A DNA stretch of 20,887 bases from Anaerolineales bacterium (GTDB lineage: Bacteria > Chloroflexota > Anaerolineae > Anaerolineales > Villigracilaceae), in assembly GCA_025938055.1 (NCBI GenBank), contig JAICQC010000023.1, positions 1 to 20,887 on the forward strand, read 5' to 3'. This document shows, piece by piece, positions 6,165-15,021 of this stretch. Position 1 is the stretch's first letter. Each line of letters begins with the position of its first letter. The position numbers and the translations under genes are program-made. The notes beneath the pieces are model-generated. The model searched no databases, was not told the origin of the DNA, and worked only from the letters and a program-made list of their open reading frames with translations.

Positions 6165-7226
6165 CTAAAACATCAGATCATTGATCTTCTTGATCATTTC
6201 AGGTGCGGGGCGCAGGTCTGCCTCGGTGAGTCGGTTAAGTGGCATATCGACGAGATTGTACGTCTCAGACAGGGTTGGCTTATCGGTGGAGATGTAAAGC
6301 AAACCGGTTGCCAGCCAGTTGTTGCGCTGTCCTTCTTCCAGCACGCGCAACGCTTCGAAGCGATCTGTGGGATTGTGACTCTTCTCAAGATTCTTCAAAA
6401 CGATGACTGATCCGTCGTGCATGGTGACTTCACGGACCTCGCCCTCCTTCATTTCTTCTCCGAGCATGATCTCATTGCGCGGCGGGACATAGGTGATGTC
6501 ATGCAGCGGAGCTTCATGATCCTTGCCCCATGGATAGGAGTAATGAGCATCTTCGTTGTTGTTGAACGTCACGCACGGGCTGATGATGTCGAGCACAGCC
6601 AGCCCCTTATGCGCGAACGCAGCCTTGATGAGTTCCTTCACCTGCTTTGGGTTTCCAGCAAAGGAGCGCGCCACAAAGGTCGCGTTGGAGATGACGGCTT
6701 CCATACAAATATCGATGGGCATATAGGGGTTGGTGCCCTGCTTCTTCAGGTGCAGCCCATGCTCGGCGGTGGCAGAGAATTGACCCTTGGTGAGCCCATA
6801 CACGCCGTTATTCTCGACGATATACACCATGTCCACGTTGCGTCGCATGATGTGCTTGAACTGACCCATGCCAATGCTGGCGGTGTCACCATCACCTGAG
6901 ACAGCGATGCCTTTCATTGTGTGATCGCCAAAGAGACCGCCGGTGGCGATCGAAGGCATACGTCCGTGCAGGCTGTTGAAGCCAAACGAACGATTCATAA
7001 AATAGGTGGGGCTTTTACTCGAGCAGCCGATGCCGCTGAATTTGATGACGTTCTCCGGCATCACGTTCATCTCGTACATGGCGGCGATGATCTGGTTCGA
7101 GATCGAGTTGTGCCCGCAGCCCGCGCAGAGCGTGGTGGGGTTGCCGCGATAGTCGTGCTTGGTCAACCCCGCGAGATTGGTATTCGCTGCAGCGGGCGTA
7201 CCCGCCATAGGTAATGGCTGAGACAT
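6165..7226 (-). CDS. korB: 2-oxoacid:ferredoxin oxidoreductase, beta subunit
   Basis: A 353-residue catalytic subunit binding thiamine diphosphate and one [4Fe-4S] cluster. It works with KorA to oxidise a 2-oxoacid (probably 2-oxoglutarate) with CoA and reduce ferredoxin, or the reverse. Cys34, Cys37 (LCAGCGHN), Cys68 (GIGCSS) and Cys218 (ISPCVTFNN) match the spacing of the four cluster ligands known in archaeal two-subunit 2-oxoacid oxidoreductases. The thiamine site is GDGDTASIG (111-119) to ENNGVYGLT (138-146). The ATG at 7226 overlaps the korA stop by one base (TAATG), with GGAG just upstream, so the subunits are coupled. No separate ferredoxin-like delta subunit is encoded here, so a free ferredoxin is expected. 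Substrate choice between 2-oxoglutarate, pyruvate and branched 2-oxoacids is not decided by what I can see. Confidence 0.94.
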   Translation of the reverse strand: MSQPLPMAGTPAAANTNLAGLTKHDYRGNPTTLCAGCGHNSISNQIIAAMYEMNVMPENVIKFSGIGCSSKSPTYFMNRSFGFNSLHGRMPSIATGGLFGDHTMKGIAVSGDGDTASIGMGQFKHIMRRNVDMVYIVENNGVYGLTKGQFSATAEHGLHLKKQGTNPYMPIDICMEAVISNATFVARSFAGNPKQVKELIKAAFAHKGLAVLDIISPCVTFNNNEDAHYSYPWGKDHEAPLHDITYVPPRNEIMLGEEMKEGEVREVTMHDGSVIVLKNLEKSHNPTDRFEALRVLEEGQRNNWLATGLLYISTDKPTLSETYNLVDMPLNRLTEADLRPAPEMIKKINDLMF

Positions 7227-9109
7227 TATTTGACTCCTTCCGTGGCCGCGTCTTCTTCCGCAGCGCCCAAACTCACTGTTGGTTGCATATCCTCTTCTGC
7301 CGGGTCTGCTTTCACGCTCTGTGCGATCGTTGCCAAGATGCCTTCACGGACCCATCTGGCAGAGGCAGGCATGCCATCGCCATACGCAACCGATCGTAGC
7401 TTCAGGGCAGCTTCCGGATAGGCAAGGCTCAGTAATTGATGCAGCTGTCCATCGCGATTCATTTCTACCACGCCGATCTGGTCATGGGCGCGGATGAATT
7501 CATCCACTTCTTCGGTGAAGGGAATCGCCCGCACGCGCAGGAAACTCGTCTGCATGCCATGTTCGTTCTCCAGCTGGACGCGCGCCTCATTGATCGCAGC
7601 TTCGGTGGACCCATAGGCAATGATGCCGATCTTCGCGCCTTCCGTCATATAGGTAACCGGTTTGGGCAGGTACTGCTTGGCGGTCTCGAATTTTTTCTTC
7701 AAGCGCTCCATGTTGTGCAGAAAGATGGACGAATCTTCGGTATAGCGAGCATATTCGTCATGACCGGTTCCGCGTGTGAAATACGAACTCAATGGATGCT
7801 TGTTGCCCGGTATGGTGCGATAGGGGATGCCGTCTCCATCTTTATCGAGATAACGTCCCCAGTTGCCTTTTAGCTCCTCGAGGTCTTTTTCCCAGAGCAC
7901 TTTGCCGCGATCGATGCGCTGATCGGGATATTCAAATGGCTTACTCATCCACTGGTTCATGCCCATATCCAGGTCAGAAAGGACAAAGACCGGTGTCTGC
8001 ACGCGTTCCGCAACATCAAACGCCTTCCAGCCGAATTCAAAACATTCATTGACATTTCCGGGAAGCAAAATGATGCTCTGACTGTCTCCATGCCCGATGT
8101 TGTAGACAAAGCTAAGGTCCGCCTGTGACGTGCGCGTGGGCAACCCGGTGCTCGGACCAATGCGCTGCACATCCCAGACCACGATCGGGATCTCTGCATA
8201 ATAGGCCAGCCCGGCAAACTCGGTCATCAGGCTCAAGCCGGGACCAGACGTGGACGTCATGGCGCGTAAGCCGCTCCAGCCCGCGCCGACTGCCATGCCG
8301 ATGGCTGCCAGCTCATCCTCCGCCTGTACGACGGCATACGTCAACTTGCCATCTTCGCGTTTTCGAAGCATGGGCATGTAATCACTGACGGCTTCAGCCA
8401 GGGAGGAGGCAGGCGTAATGGGATACCACGAAACGAACTGAGCGCCGCCAAAGATCGAGCCAATTGCCGCAGCGGTGTTGCCGTCTGCCATGATCAGTCC
8501 GTCTGTCTTCTGCATGGGCTCGAGTACGAAGGGATCCTTCTTTTCGAGATTTGCCCCTGCCCACTCAATCCCCGCTCGCACCATGGTCATGTTCATATCG
8601 ATTGGCTTTTGTTTGCCCTTGAAATGGAAGGTCAGTGCAGCTTCGATCTTGTCCAATTCGATATTGATCATATGCGCAAGCATACCCACATACACCATGT
8701 TGCCGACGAGATCGCGAAAATCATTGGGGATGGTCTTGTCGCCGCGCACGATCTGCTTGATCGGCATGGGGTAGACGGCAATATCGGCGCGGGTGATTGG
8801 CTGTTTGATATCGTCGGCGTAGTAAAACGCTCCGCCGGATGCCACCGAGGCGAGGTCCCGCGCGAACGAGTCGGGGTTCATCGCGATGACAACCTCCTGC
8901 TCCTCACGCCGCGCCAGGAAGCCATCCTTGTTGGCACGGATCGTATACCAGGTGGGCAAGCCCTGAATATTGGAGGGGAAGAGGTTCTTGCCCGAAACAG
9001 GGATGCCCATCTTGAAGATGGCGCGCAAGATAGTATTGTTGGCTGTGGAACTGCCTGAGCCGTTCTTTGTGCCAACGATGATCGAAAAATCATTGACTAC
9101 TTTATCCAT
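7226..9109 (-). CDS. korA: 2-oxoacid:ferredoxin oxidoreductase, fused gamma-alpha subunit
   Basis: A 627-residue partner of KorB. The N-terminal gamma domain (about 1-185) has the glycine-rich TKNGSGSSTANNTILRAI. It is fused to the alpha pyrimidine-binding domain, marked by YPITP (229-233), the signature of this oxidoreductase family. TSTSGPGLSLM follows, and a transketolase-C-like end lies around 500-610 (GIIAYGST). The last 25 residues are acidic and alanine-rich. I start at the ATG at 9109, where GAGGAG lies four bases upstream; an in-frame TTG at 9121 is less likely. It lies downstream of an FCD regulator, separated by a 122-bp repeat element, and is probably in the same transcription unit. 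Confidence 0.94.
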   Translation of the reverse strand: MDKVVNDFSIIVGTKNGSGSSTANNTILRAIFKMGIPVSGKNLFPSNIQGLPTWYTIRANKDGFLARREEQEVVIAMNPDSFARDLASVASGGAFYYADDIKQPITRADIAVYPMPIKQIVRGDKTIPNDFRDLVGNMVYVGMLAHMINIELDKIEAALTFHFKGKQKPIDMNMTMVRAGIEWAGANLEKKDPFVLEPMQKTDGLIMADGNTAAAIGSIFGGAQFVSWYPITPASSLAEAVSDYMPMLRKREDGKLTYAVVQAEDELAAIGMAVGAGWSGLRAMTSTSGPGLSLMTEFAGLAYYAEIPIVVWDVQRIGPSTGLPTRTSQADLSFVYNIGHGDSQSIILLPGNVNECFEFGWKAFDVAERVQTPVFVLSDLDMGMNQWMSKPFEYPDQRIDRGKVLWEKDLEELKGNWGRYLDKDGDGIPYRTIPGNKHPLSSYFTRGTGHDEYARYTEDSSIFLHNMERLKKKFETAKQYLPKPVTYMTEGAKIGIIAYGSTEAAINEARVQLENEHGMQTSFLRVRAIPFTEEVDEFIRAHDQIGVVEMNRDGQLHQLLSLAYPEAALKLRSVAYGDGMPASARWVREGILATIAQSVKADPAEEDMQPTVSLGAAEEDAATEGVK

Positions 9110-9127
9110 GAGACTCCTCAATGTTTT

Positions 9128-9249
9128 ATGTCATTGCGAGGAGCGCTCGCTGCGACGAAGCAATCTCCTGAATGGATGGGTAGACACTTGCACCTGATGC
9201 AAGTGCAGGTGTTGCTTCGGGCGGACGAACACCGCCCTCGCAATGACAT
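9128..9249. mobile_element. MITE-like palindromic element with 13-bp terminal inverted repeats
   Basis: ATGTCATTGCGAG (9128-9140) and CTCGCAATGACAT (9237-9249) are exact inverted termini of a 122-bp stretch with no coding capacity. Inside are CACTTGCA/TGCAAGTG (9185-9192 and 9198-9205) and other short palindromes, so the whole can fold as a long hairpin. It fills almost exactly the gap between the FCD regulator stop (four bases away) and the korA Shine-Dalgarno region. A truncated relative lies at 5523-5568. No flanking target duplication is certain. Confidence 0.7.
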
Positions 9250-9253
9250 GATT

Positions 9254-9925
9254 CTACGCTCTCTGATACAACAGGTCGGTATGGGCGACGAGCGCCTCAT
9301 AGCCAGCCTCGAAATTGCCATTACAGATCGCCTCCACCATCTTCTGGTGGTACTGCCAGACTTCCTGTAAATATTCATAACTGCCTGCAAAGACGTTCAA
9401 GCCCACCGCTTCATAAGCCTCCCAGTAGGCTTCCAGGATGCCGGTGACGAATGGGTTCTCCAGGCGGCTGTAAATCTTCAGGTGTAAAAGGCAGTGTTCC
9501 TCGTGCGGCACCTGGACCGGCGTGTTGCGCAATTTCTCCCAGGCGCGTGCCACCAGGTTTTGCAGCGCCTGCTTGTCTTCTTCGGTCAGCGCGCGGACTG
9601 CCTCGTGCCAGAACGCCGACTCGACATGGTTGCGCAGTTCCGCATATTTGCGGAAATGCGCATGGTTCAGCGCCAGGGCATAACCCAGACTCTGACGGAC
9701 CGCAGGCGTGAACGAATACTCGCGGCGCCGCGTTCCCATCCTCGGCTTGACTTCCACACGTCCGAGAGCGCGTGCCACTTCCAGTTGTTCGCGCAAGGCC
9801 GCGACGCCAATGCCCAGCTCACGACTCAACTCGTTGAGGGTGGGAAGTCCACGTTCCGCCTCTTCATGCGAGGCAAGGTAGCGCAGAAATTCAGAGATGT
9901 CGGGGGAGATGCGTTCACGAAGCAT
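9254..9925 (-). CDS. FCD-domain (GntR/FadR-like) transcriptional regulator
   Basis: A 223-residue regulator. Residues 1-70 form a winged-helix domain (LPTLNELSRELGIGVAALRE as helix-turn-helix, then a basic wing with PRMGTRRREY). The rest is an all-helical FCD ligand domain. His144, His148, His193 and His215 occupy positions expected for the FCD metal site (EEHCLLHLKIY, YHQKMVEAI, ALVAHTDLL). FCD regulators usually sense organic acids or related metabolites. Position just before korA-korB on the same strand suggests control of 2-oxoacid metabolism; this is inference. A strong promoter and a 15-bp palindrome precede the gene, arguing for self-repression. There is no clear Shine-Dalgarno sequence before the ATG at 9925. 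Confidence 0.88.
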   Translation of the reverse strand: MLRERISPDISEFLRYLASHEEAERGLPTLNELSRELGIGVAALREQLEVARALGRVEVKPRMGTRRREYSFTPAVRQSLGYALALNHAHFRKYAELRNHVESAFWHEAVRALTEEDKQALQNLVARAWEKLRNTPVQVPHEEHCLLHLKIYSRLENPFVTGILEAYWEAYEAVGLNVFAGSYEYLQEVWQYHQKMVEAICNGNFEAGYEALVAHTDLLYQRA

Positions 9926-9935
9926 AATAATTTTG

Positions 9936-9950
9936 ATTAATCAGATTAAT
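9936..9950. promoter_or_regulatory. 15-bp operator-like palindrome before the FCD regulator
   Basis: ATTAATC-A-GATTAAT is a perfect 7-1-7 inverted repeat lying between the -10 box and the start codon, over the predicted transcription start. It is a natural binding site for the dimeric FCD regulator. Confidence 0.6.
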
Positions 9951-9953
9951 AGG

Positions 9954-9982
9954 AGTATATAGTCATTCAGGATGAACGTCAA
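9954..9982 (-). promoter_or_regulatory. Sigma70-type promoter of the FCD regulator (and probably korAB)
   Basis: On the minus strand TTGACG (9977-9982) and TATACT (9954-9959) are 17 bases apart. The start would be near 9947, inside the palindrome. No other promoter is evident before korA, so this may drive the whole regulator-korA-korB unit. Confidence 0.75.
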
Positions 9983-10034
9983 GAGAAATTGTAGCCTTTG
10001 CCCGGTTCCAGATGTCCTGTTCGCCACCAGGAGC

Positions 10035-10068
10035 AAAAAAGGAAGACAGTCGGTCTTTGCTGTCTTCC
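10035..10068 (-). terminator. Intrinsic terminator of the receiver-domain gene
   Basis: GGAAGACAG (10041-10049) pairs exactly with CTGTCTTCC (10060-10068) around a ten-base loop. On the minus strand the stem is followed by six U residues (10035-10040). It lies 29 bases after the stop of the receiver gene and separates it from the FCD regulator promoter. Confidence 0.9.
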
Positions 10069-10097
10069 TGGTGTGGTCGGTTTCGTTAGCTGCCGGG

Positions 10098-10721
10098 CTA
10101 TTTTGATCGGTCAATGCCTTCCATACGGTTGTTGATCTCCCCGAGCAATCGCTGTAGCTCATCGCGCTCATTCATCGCCATCTGGAGCGATGCCGTAAAT
10201 GTGGCGCGCTCTGCCTCGGGGATGGTCTCCAGCAGTCGTTCATCGCGCGTAATCTGCGTGATCTTTTCCTGCATCTTTTTTTCGAGGCGCTGGCGGTAGC
10301 CCTGATAGAACTCCTCCTCGCTCATCATCGTAGGAACAGGCGAGACTTCCTTGGTGAAAAGCTCATCGACCGTCCCGAGGAATTTTTCGAAGTTCACCGG
10401 CTTCTCGATAAAGCGTGTGGCGCCGATGTTCAACGCAAACGCCTTATCTTCAAGAGCTACATAGGTGGCGGTAAGAAAGATGACCGGGATCTCGCGCGTC
10501 TCGGGGTTGATGCGTATACGATGGACCAGCCCGAAGCCGTCCAGCCGCGGCATCATGATATCGGTGATCACCAGCGCCGGCCGTTCCTGTTTAATGCTGC
10601 TCAGCGCTTCCTGCCCGTTGCGGGCGGTTACCACCCTGTAGCCCTTGAATGTGAGCGTGGCTTCCAGTAGTTTCAGGATATCGGGCACATCTTCAACAAT
10701 TAACACATATCCGTGTGGCAT
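10098..10721 (-). CDS. CheY-like response regulator with a helical C-terminal tail
   Basis: A single receiver domain (about 1-120) followed by about 85 residues predicted as helix or coiled coil and no DNA-binding domain. Counting from the ATG at 10721, the acidic pocket is Glu10/Asp11 (VEDVPD), the phospho-acceptor is Asp54 (VITDIMMP), and the switch residues are Thr84 (FLTA) and Lys107 (FIEKP). The tail (about residue 130 on) is rich in Glu, Lys, Arg and Gln with NERDELQRLLGEINNRME near the end. It may pass the signal through protein contact. I choose the ATG at 10721 because GAGG (10729-10732) is seven bases upstream; the ATG at 10727 would be too close. No partner kinase is adjacent; the histidine kinase at 16478-19822 is 5.7 kb away with its own regulator. 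Confidence 0.9.
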   Translation of the reverse strand: MPHGYVLIVEDVPDILKLLEATLTFKGYRVVTARNGQEALSSIKQERPALVITDIMMPRLDGFGLVHRIRINPETREIPVIFLTATYVALEDKAFALNIGATRFIEKPVNFEKFLGTVDELFTKEVSPVPTMMSEEEFYQGYRQRLEKKMQEKITQITRDERLLETIPEAERATFTASLQMAMNERDELQRLLGEINNRMEGIDRSK

Positions 10722-10732
10722 GACCATACCTC

Positions 10733-11027
10733 AATTGTAATCGTTTCCCGCCGCGTGGACGGATTCCCCTACGATCTCCCTGGGTGGAATATCCGGCTGT
10801 GTTGGTGGAGCCGCGTACAGAGTATTGCCTATCTATTCTACATCCAATCAAGCAGGATTCTCTTTCAAAAAGATTTCAAAATCCATTTGCCGGGTACCCA
10901 GGAGGCGTCTGATTCATATCAATATCATGATTAACGGTCGCCGCAACCCCGGCAGCCGCTTTTTATGTAACTTTCATATTTGAAAGGCGTCATGTCCCCG
11001 CTTTACAACAATGAAAGGATTGGATAC
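10733..11027. other. Divergent intergenic region between receiver gene and HYR-protein gene
   Basis: About 295 bases with no convincing gene. TACAAT on the minus strand (10734-10739) could be the -10 of the receiver gene but has no good -35. On the plus strand, CTTTCA (10971-10976) and TGAAAG (10981-10986) form a small inverted repeat. AAAGGA at 11014-11019 is the Shine-Dalgarno of the HYR gene. I could not place a confident plus-strand promoter. Confidence 0.4.
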
Positions 11028-14000
11028 ATGGCAGCCCGTAAGCAACATTCGTTTTTCGCGTTCTTTTTGATTCTTGTTTTGTGCGTAAATCTTCTCAATG
11101 TGCAAACCGTGCACGCAGACGGGGAAACACCCACAGAGCCCCCCGTGGCGACCGAAGTGGTAACCGAAGAACCCGCAGATCAACCGACGGAACCTCCCGT
11201 CGAATCCACGCCAGAGTCTGTGGAGGCAACTCCGCTTCCCGAAGAGTCCACACCCGAGCCGGTGGAGACCGAAGCGACCGCCACGCCTGTGGCAGACATT
11301 CTCACCCAGGTGCCTGAAAGCACCGAGGTGGTGGTGCTCGATGAAAACGGCAACTCAGTTCCCCTTGCCACCGAAGAGGCAGCCGAGATCACCGAAATGT
11401 TCGACCCGATGTGGTGCCCGGCAGGCGTCTTGCCCGGCGGCGCTGGTTGCTCGCAAAACTTCGCCAGCATCAGTCTGTTGATCAACAGCATGATCAGCAA
11501 CACGACAAATTACGATGCCAACGGGATCATTTACTTTGCGGCAACCACTGGCTCACAAACAACGGGAGCATCGCTTAGTCTCACAAACACCACTCTGGGA
11601 GGCGGCGATTTCAATACCCTCAACGATTTCAACCTGACGCTGCAGGGCGGCTGGAACGGTCAGAACGGCGGCAACGCCACCTTCACAGGGACAACGAATT
11701 TCGGCACCAACGCCGTCACCGTTGGTACAAGTGGCAATCCCTGGATTGGTAACATCACGCTCAATAATTTCTCGTTCAACGGCGTTTCCAGCACCAATGC
11801 AGTCACAGTCTATACGACCAGTGGTGATATCACCTTAAGTAATGTGGATGTGGCTCAACAGTCGGGGGAAGATTATGCAGCGTTTCTTAATTCCACTTCC
11901 GGCGATATTACCATTCAAAATGGAAGCAGCTTTGATGGTGACAATACTGGGAGTGATGAAAGCCGGGGCGTTTCAGCTACCACCAGCACTGGATCCATCA
12001 CGATCAGCGATACAACCTTTGCGCAAAGTTCGCAAAATGGCGGCTCTTACGATGGTGCCACACTCAGCGCGCCCACTGTCACCCTCACCAATGTAAGTTC
12101 CTCTAGCAACGACGGTGACGGCATTACGATTAATAATGCCACTCTCGTCACACTGAACAACGTCAACGCTAGTAACAATGGGTCGAGCAACACTGGCTCT
12201 GGTGTAATTATCAACGGTCCATCCGGGACGAATGTCTTCGTCGATGGCGGCACCTTTAGTAACAACGAAGACTATGGCATCCAGGTTGGAAACACAAATA
12301 ACGTCACGATTTACGTGCAATCGACTCCCACCTGCACCGGGAACGATCAGGGCTGCTCCAATGACACCTTCGTCCAGGCTGACTCCACGCCGCCGGTCAT
12401 CACCAAGACCGTCACCGGAACAACGGGCGCAAACGGCTGGTATATCGGGAACGTGACCGTCGACTGGACAGTGACCGATCCCGAGTCTTCCTTCACGATG
12501 ACTGGCTGTGTAGACACCACCATCAGCACGGACACGGCAGAGACCACGCTATCCTGTTCCGCCACCAGCGTGGGGGGCACAAGCAGCGACTCCGTTACGA
12601 TCAAGCTCGATAAGATCGCTCCCTCGTTGAGCCTGCCCTCGAACATCGTTCAGGAAGCCACCTCCCTGAACGGCGCAGACGTGACCTACGTTGCCTCTGT
12701 CAACGATAACCTGGATCTCTCCGTCACGATCAGTTGCAGCCCCGCCTCCGGCTCCATCTTCCCGCTGGGCACAACAACCGTCAACTGTTCTTCTACCGAC
12801 GCAGCCGGCAACAACGCCAATGGCAGTTTCAACGTCACCGTCCAGGACAGCACTGCGCCGGTCATTATCCCCACCGTCACAGGCACAGTGGGAGCGAATG
12901 GCTGGTACACCAGCGACGTCAGTGTATCCTGGTCTATTACCGACGCGCAGACGGAGATCAAGTCTTCCACCGGTTGTGAAGCCGCCGCGCTCACCGATGA
13001 GACCACCGGCGTCACACTGACCTGCTCTGCCACGAACAATGTCGACCTTGTCAATTCTGTATCCGTGGAAATCAAGATCGACAAGACCGCGCCGACTAAC
13101 GTTCTTTTGAGCGCAGCTGGCACACTCGGGAGCAATGGCTGGTACACCAGCGCGGTGACCATCTTGACGAGCGGTGAAGATCCAATCAGCGGCGTCAACT
13201 GTACCGCGGATCAGATCTTCTCCACAGACACACCGGGCATTGAAGTCAACGGCTCCTGCACGAACGGCGCCGGGATGAGCACGAACGCCGCTCCGTTGAC
13301 GATCAAGATCGATACAACCGCCCCGGCGATTGCCTACCAGGGCCAACACCCGGCGGCGAACGGCAGTGGCTGGAACAACACAGATGTCGCACTGACCTGG
13401 GAATGCACCGACGCGGTCACTACTCCTGTCACGCAGACACTGACTTCCGAAGCCGCGAATCAGTCTGCGACCGGCACCTGCACCGACCTTGCGGGCAATA
13501 CAGCTTCTGATACCCAGGGGGGAATCAACATCGATAAAACCGCTCCGACACTGCAACTACCATCGGACATCACAGCAGAAGCAATCACCGCGAATGGCGT
13601 TGACGTCACGTACTCCGCCTCAGCGAGCGACAACCTGACCCCGTCCATCATCCTCACTTGTAACCCTGCTTCTGGTTCGCTCTTTGGTTTGGGACAGAAC
13701 ATTGTCAACTGCTCCACCATCGACCTGGCAGGCAATAGCGCCACCGGCAACTTCAATGTCTTTGTGGTAGACACAACGGCGCCGCAACTCGTGCTGCCCC
13801 TGAACATCACCGCCAATGCCACCGGTCCTCTGGGTGCAGCGGTCAGCTTTACCGTAACGGCAACCGATGCTGTGGATGGAGACGTGGCAGTATCCTGTAA
13901 TCCTGCTTCCGGCTCGAACTTCCCGGTCGGTCCCAACGAGGTGAACTGCACTGCCACCGACGATCACAACAATCAGTCCAGCGGAAGCTTCTTCGTCAAC

Positions 14001-15020
14001 GTACAGGACCCGGATGCTCCCAGCCTCAGCCTGCCCAATAACATGACCGTCGAAGCGACCGGACCTGGGGGCGCGACCGTCAATTTCTCGGCGACCGCCA
14101 CCGACATTGTGGACGGCACCCTGCCCGTCACCTGCGCGCCTGCCTCCGGCAGCACCTTTGCCTTTGGCACAACCACCATCCATTGCCATGCGACGGATGG
14201 CAGCCAGAACACCACGGAAGCTGCATTCAACATCACTGTGCAGGATACGACTGCACCCGTCATTGCACCGTATGCCGACATCACCGCAACGACCAATAGC
14301 GCGGCTGGAATGATTGTCAACTATGCCAGTCCCTCCACCTCCGATGCTGTAGATGGCGCCGGCAGCGCCTCCTGCACGCCTGCTTCTGGCACACTCTTCC
14401 CGCTGGGCGATACAGAAGTGAACTGCACCATCACCGATACGCACGGCAACTCAGCCAGCAGCACTTTCTCGGTGCACGTCAAGCAGAACCAGACCGGTAA
14501 CCAGACGGGTACCCATGGCAGAACGCCCGTTACCAGCTCCTCCGCGTTCACCATCCCGCTCACCGGCGGCGAACTGATCGGACTGGACTGCAACAGCGTG
14601 CTCTGGTCATCTGGCGTCAGGCTTTCCTTCTTCAACCTGTGCGACCATCAGGCTGCGATCAATTCCCTGAGTAACAATGATCTGCCTGCCGACCTGCCCG
14701 AAGGCTTCTCCTTTGTGACGGGTCTGGACGTGGCTGTGCTCAACGACGGTCAATTGCTCGAGTCTCTGCCCGAGGGCGCAGGCATCGAGCTGGACTTCCC
14801 GCTCAATGGAGAATCCGCTGACGAATTCGCCGTCCTGTTCTGGGACGTGGAAAGCAAGGAATGGGTCGAGGTCTCCGAAGCAATCGATGCTGACGAAATC
14901 TCCACCACTCTCGACGAAGGTGATGGCTTCTATCAAATCCACAGCAACAGCTTGGCGGATCTGTATTACCAGGTCCTCAGCGCAGAGAAGGCTGGCGTCT
15001 TCGTCCTGGTCAAGAAATAA
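11028..15020 (+). CDS. Large secreted beta-helix / Ig-like / HYR-repeat protein
   Basis: A 1330-residue exported protein. Signal peptide residues 1-30 end in VHA. A Pro/Thr/Glu-rich stretch covers 31-90, then a conserved-looking segment with DPMWCPAGV and a Cys pair (130, 141). A Ser/Thr/Asn-rich right-handed beta-helix-like region spans about 160-430. Then come nine beta-sandwich domains: one Ig-like domain with GANGWY (454-530), HYR (531-608), three Ig-like domains (609-837) and four HYR domains (838-1153), each HYR with C-PASGS-F--G---VNC. The C-terminal module (about 1175-1330) has a two-Cys core (1188, 1205) and no membrane anchor. HYR and Ig-like domains usually mediate adhesion; a surface or matrix role is inferred. 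The start is the ATG at 11028 with AAAGGA eight bases upstream, rather than the in-frame codon at 10980, because the signal peptide follows directly. Confidence 0.88.
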   Translation: MAARKQHSFFAFFLILVLCVNLLNVQTVHADGETPTEPPVATEVVTEEPADQPTEPPVESTPESVEATPLPEESTPEPVETEATATPVADILTQVPESTEVVVLDENGNSVPLATEEAAEITEMFDPMWCPAGVLPGGAGCSQNFASISLLINSMISNTTNYDANGIIYFAATTGSQTTGASLSLTNTTLGGGDFNTLNDFNLTLQGGWNGQNGGNATFTGTTNFGTNAVTVGTSGNPWIGNITLNNFSFNGVSSTNAVTVYTTSGDITLSNVDVAQQSGEDYAAFLNSTSGDITIQNGSSFDGDNTGSDESRGVSATTSTGSITISDTTFAQSSQNGGSYDGATLSAPTVTLTNVSSSSNDGDGITINNATLVTLNNVNASNNGSSNTGSGVIINGPSGTNVFVDGGTFSNNEDYGIQVGNTNNVTIYVQSTPTCTGNDQGCSNDTFVQADSTPPVITKTVTGTTGANGWYIGNVTVDWTVTDPESSFTMTGCVDTTISTDTAETTLSCSATSVGGTSSDSVTIKLDKIAPSLSLPSNIVQEATSLNGADVTYVASVNDNLDLSVTISCSPASGSIFPLGTTTVNCSSTDAAGNNANGSFNVTVQDSTAPVIIPTVTGTVGANGWYTSDVSVSWSITDAQTEIKSSTGCEAAALTDETTGVTLTCSATNNVDLVNSVSVEIKIDKTAPTNVLLSAAGTLGSNGWYTSAVTILTSGEDPISGVNCTADQIFSTDTPGIEVNGSCTNGAGMSTNAAPLTIKIDTTAPAIAYQGQHPAANGSGWNNTDVALTWECTDAVTTPVTQTLTSEAANQSATGTCTDLAGNTASDTQGGINIDKTAPTLQLPSDITAEAITANGVDVTYSASASDNLTPSIILTCNPASGSLFGLGQNIVNCSTIDLAGNSATGNFNVFVVDTTAPQLVLPLNITANATGPLGAAVSFTVTATDAVDGDVAVSCNPASGSNFPVGPNEVNCTATDDHNNQSSGSFFVNVQDPDAPSLSLPNNMTVEATGPGGATVNFSATATDIVDGTLPVTCAPASGSTFAFGTTTIHCHATDGSQNTTEAAFNITVQDTTAPVIAPYADITATTNSAAGMIVNYASPSTSDAVDGAGSASCTPASGTLFPLGDTEVNCTITDTHGNSASSTFSVHVKQNQTGNQTGTHGRTPVTSSSAFTIPLTGGELIGLDCNSVLWSSGVRLSFFNLCDHQAAINSLSNNDLPADLPEGFSFVTGLDVAVLNDGQLLESLPEGAGIELDFPLNGESADEFAVLFWDVESKEWVEVSEAIDADEISTTLDEGDGFYQIHSNSLADLYYQVLSAEKAGVFVLVKK

Positions 15021-15021
15021 G

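Noticed and set aside
9110..9121. Earlier TTG start for korA
   Set aside because: The ATG at 9109 has GAGGAG at a workable distance and fits family N-termini; the TTG would lie upstream of that ribosome site.
10980..11027. Longer N-terminus for the HYR protein
   Set aside because: It would put 16 polar residues before the signal peptide, while the ATG at 11028 has AAAGGA eight bases upstream.
12549..13556. 335-codon minus-strand frame inside the HYR gene, and a similar one at 13620-14444
   Set aside because: These are shadows of the repetitive Ser/Thr/Asn-rich plus-strand gene; translated composition is Arg/Gly/Cys-rich with no recognisable domain and no ribosome site.
14560..14572. IPLTGGELI in the HYR protein as a sortase sorting signal
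   Set aside because: It lacks LPxTG, lies about 150 residues from the C-terminus and is not followed by a membrane helix and basic tail.
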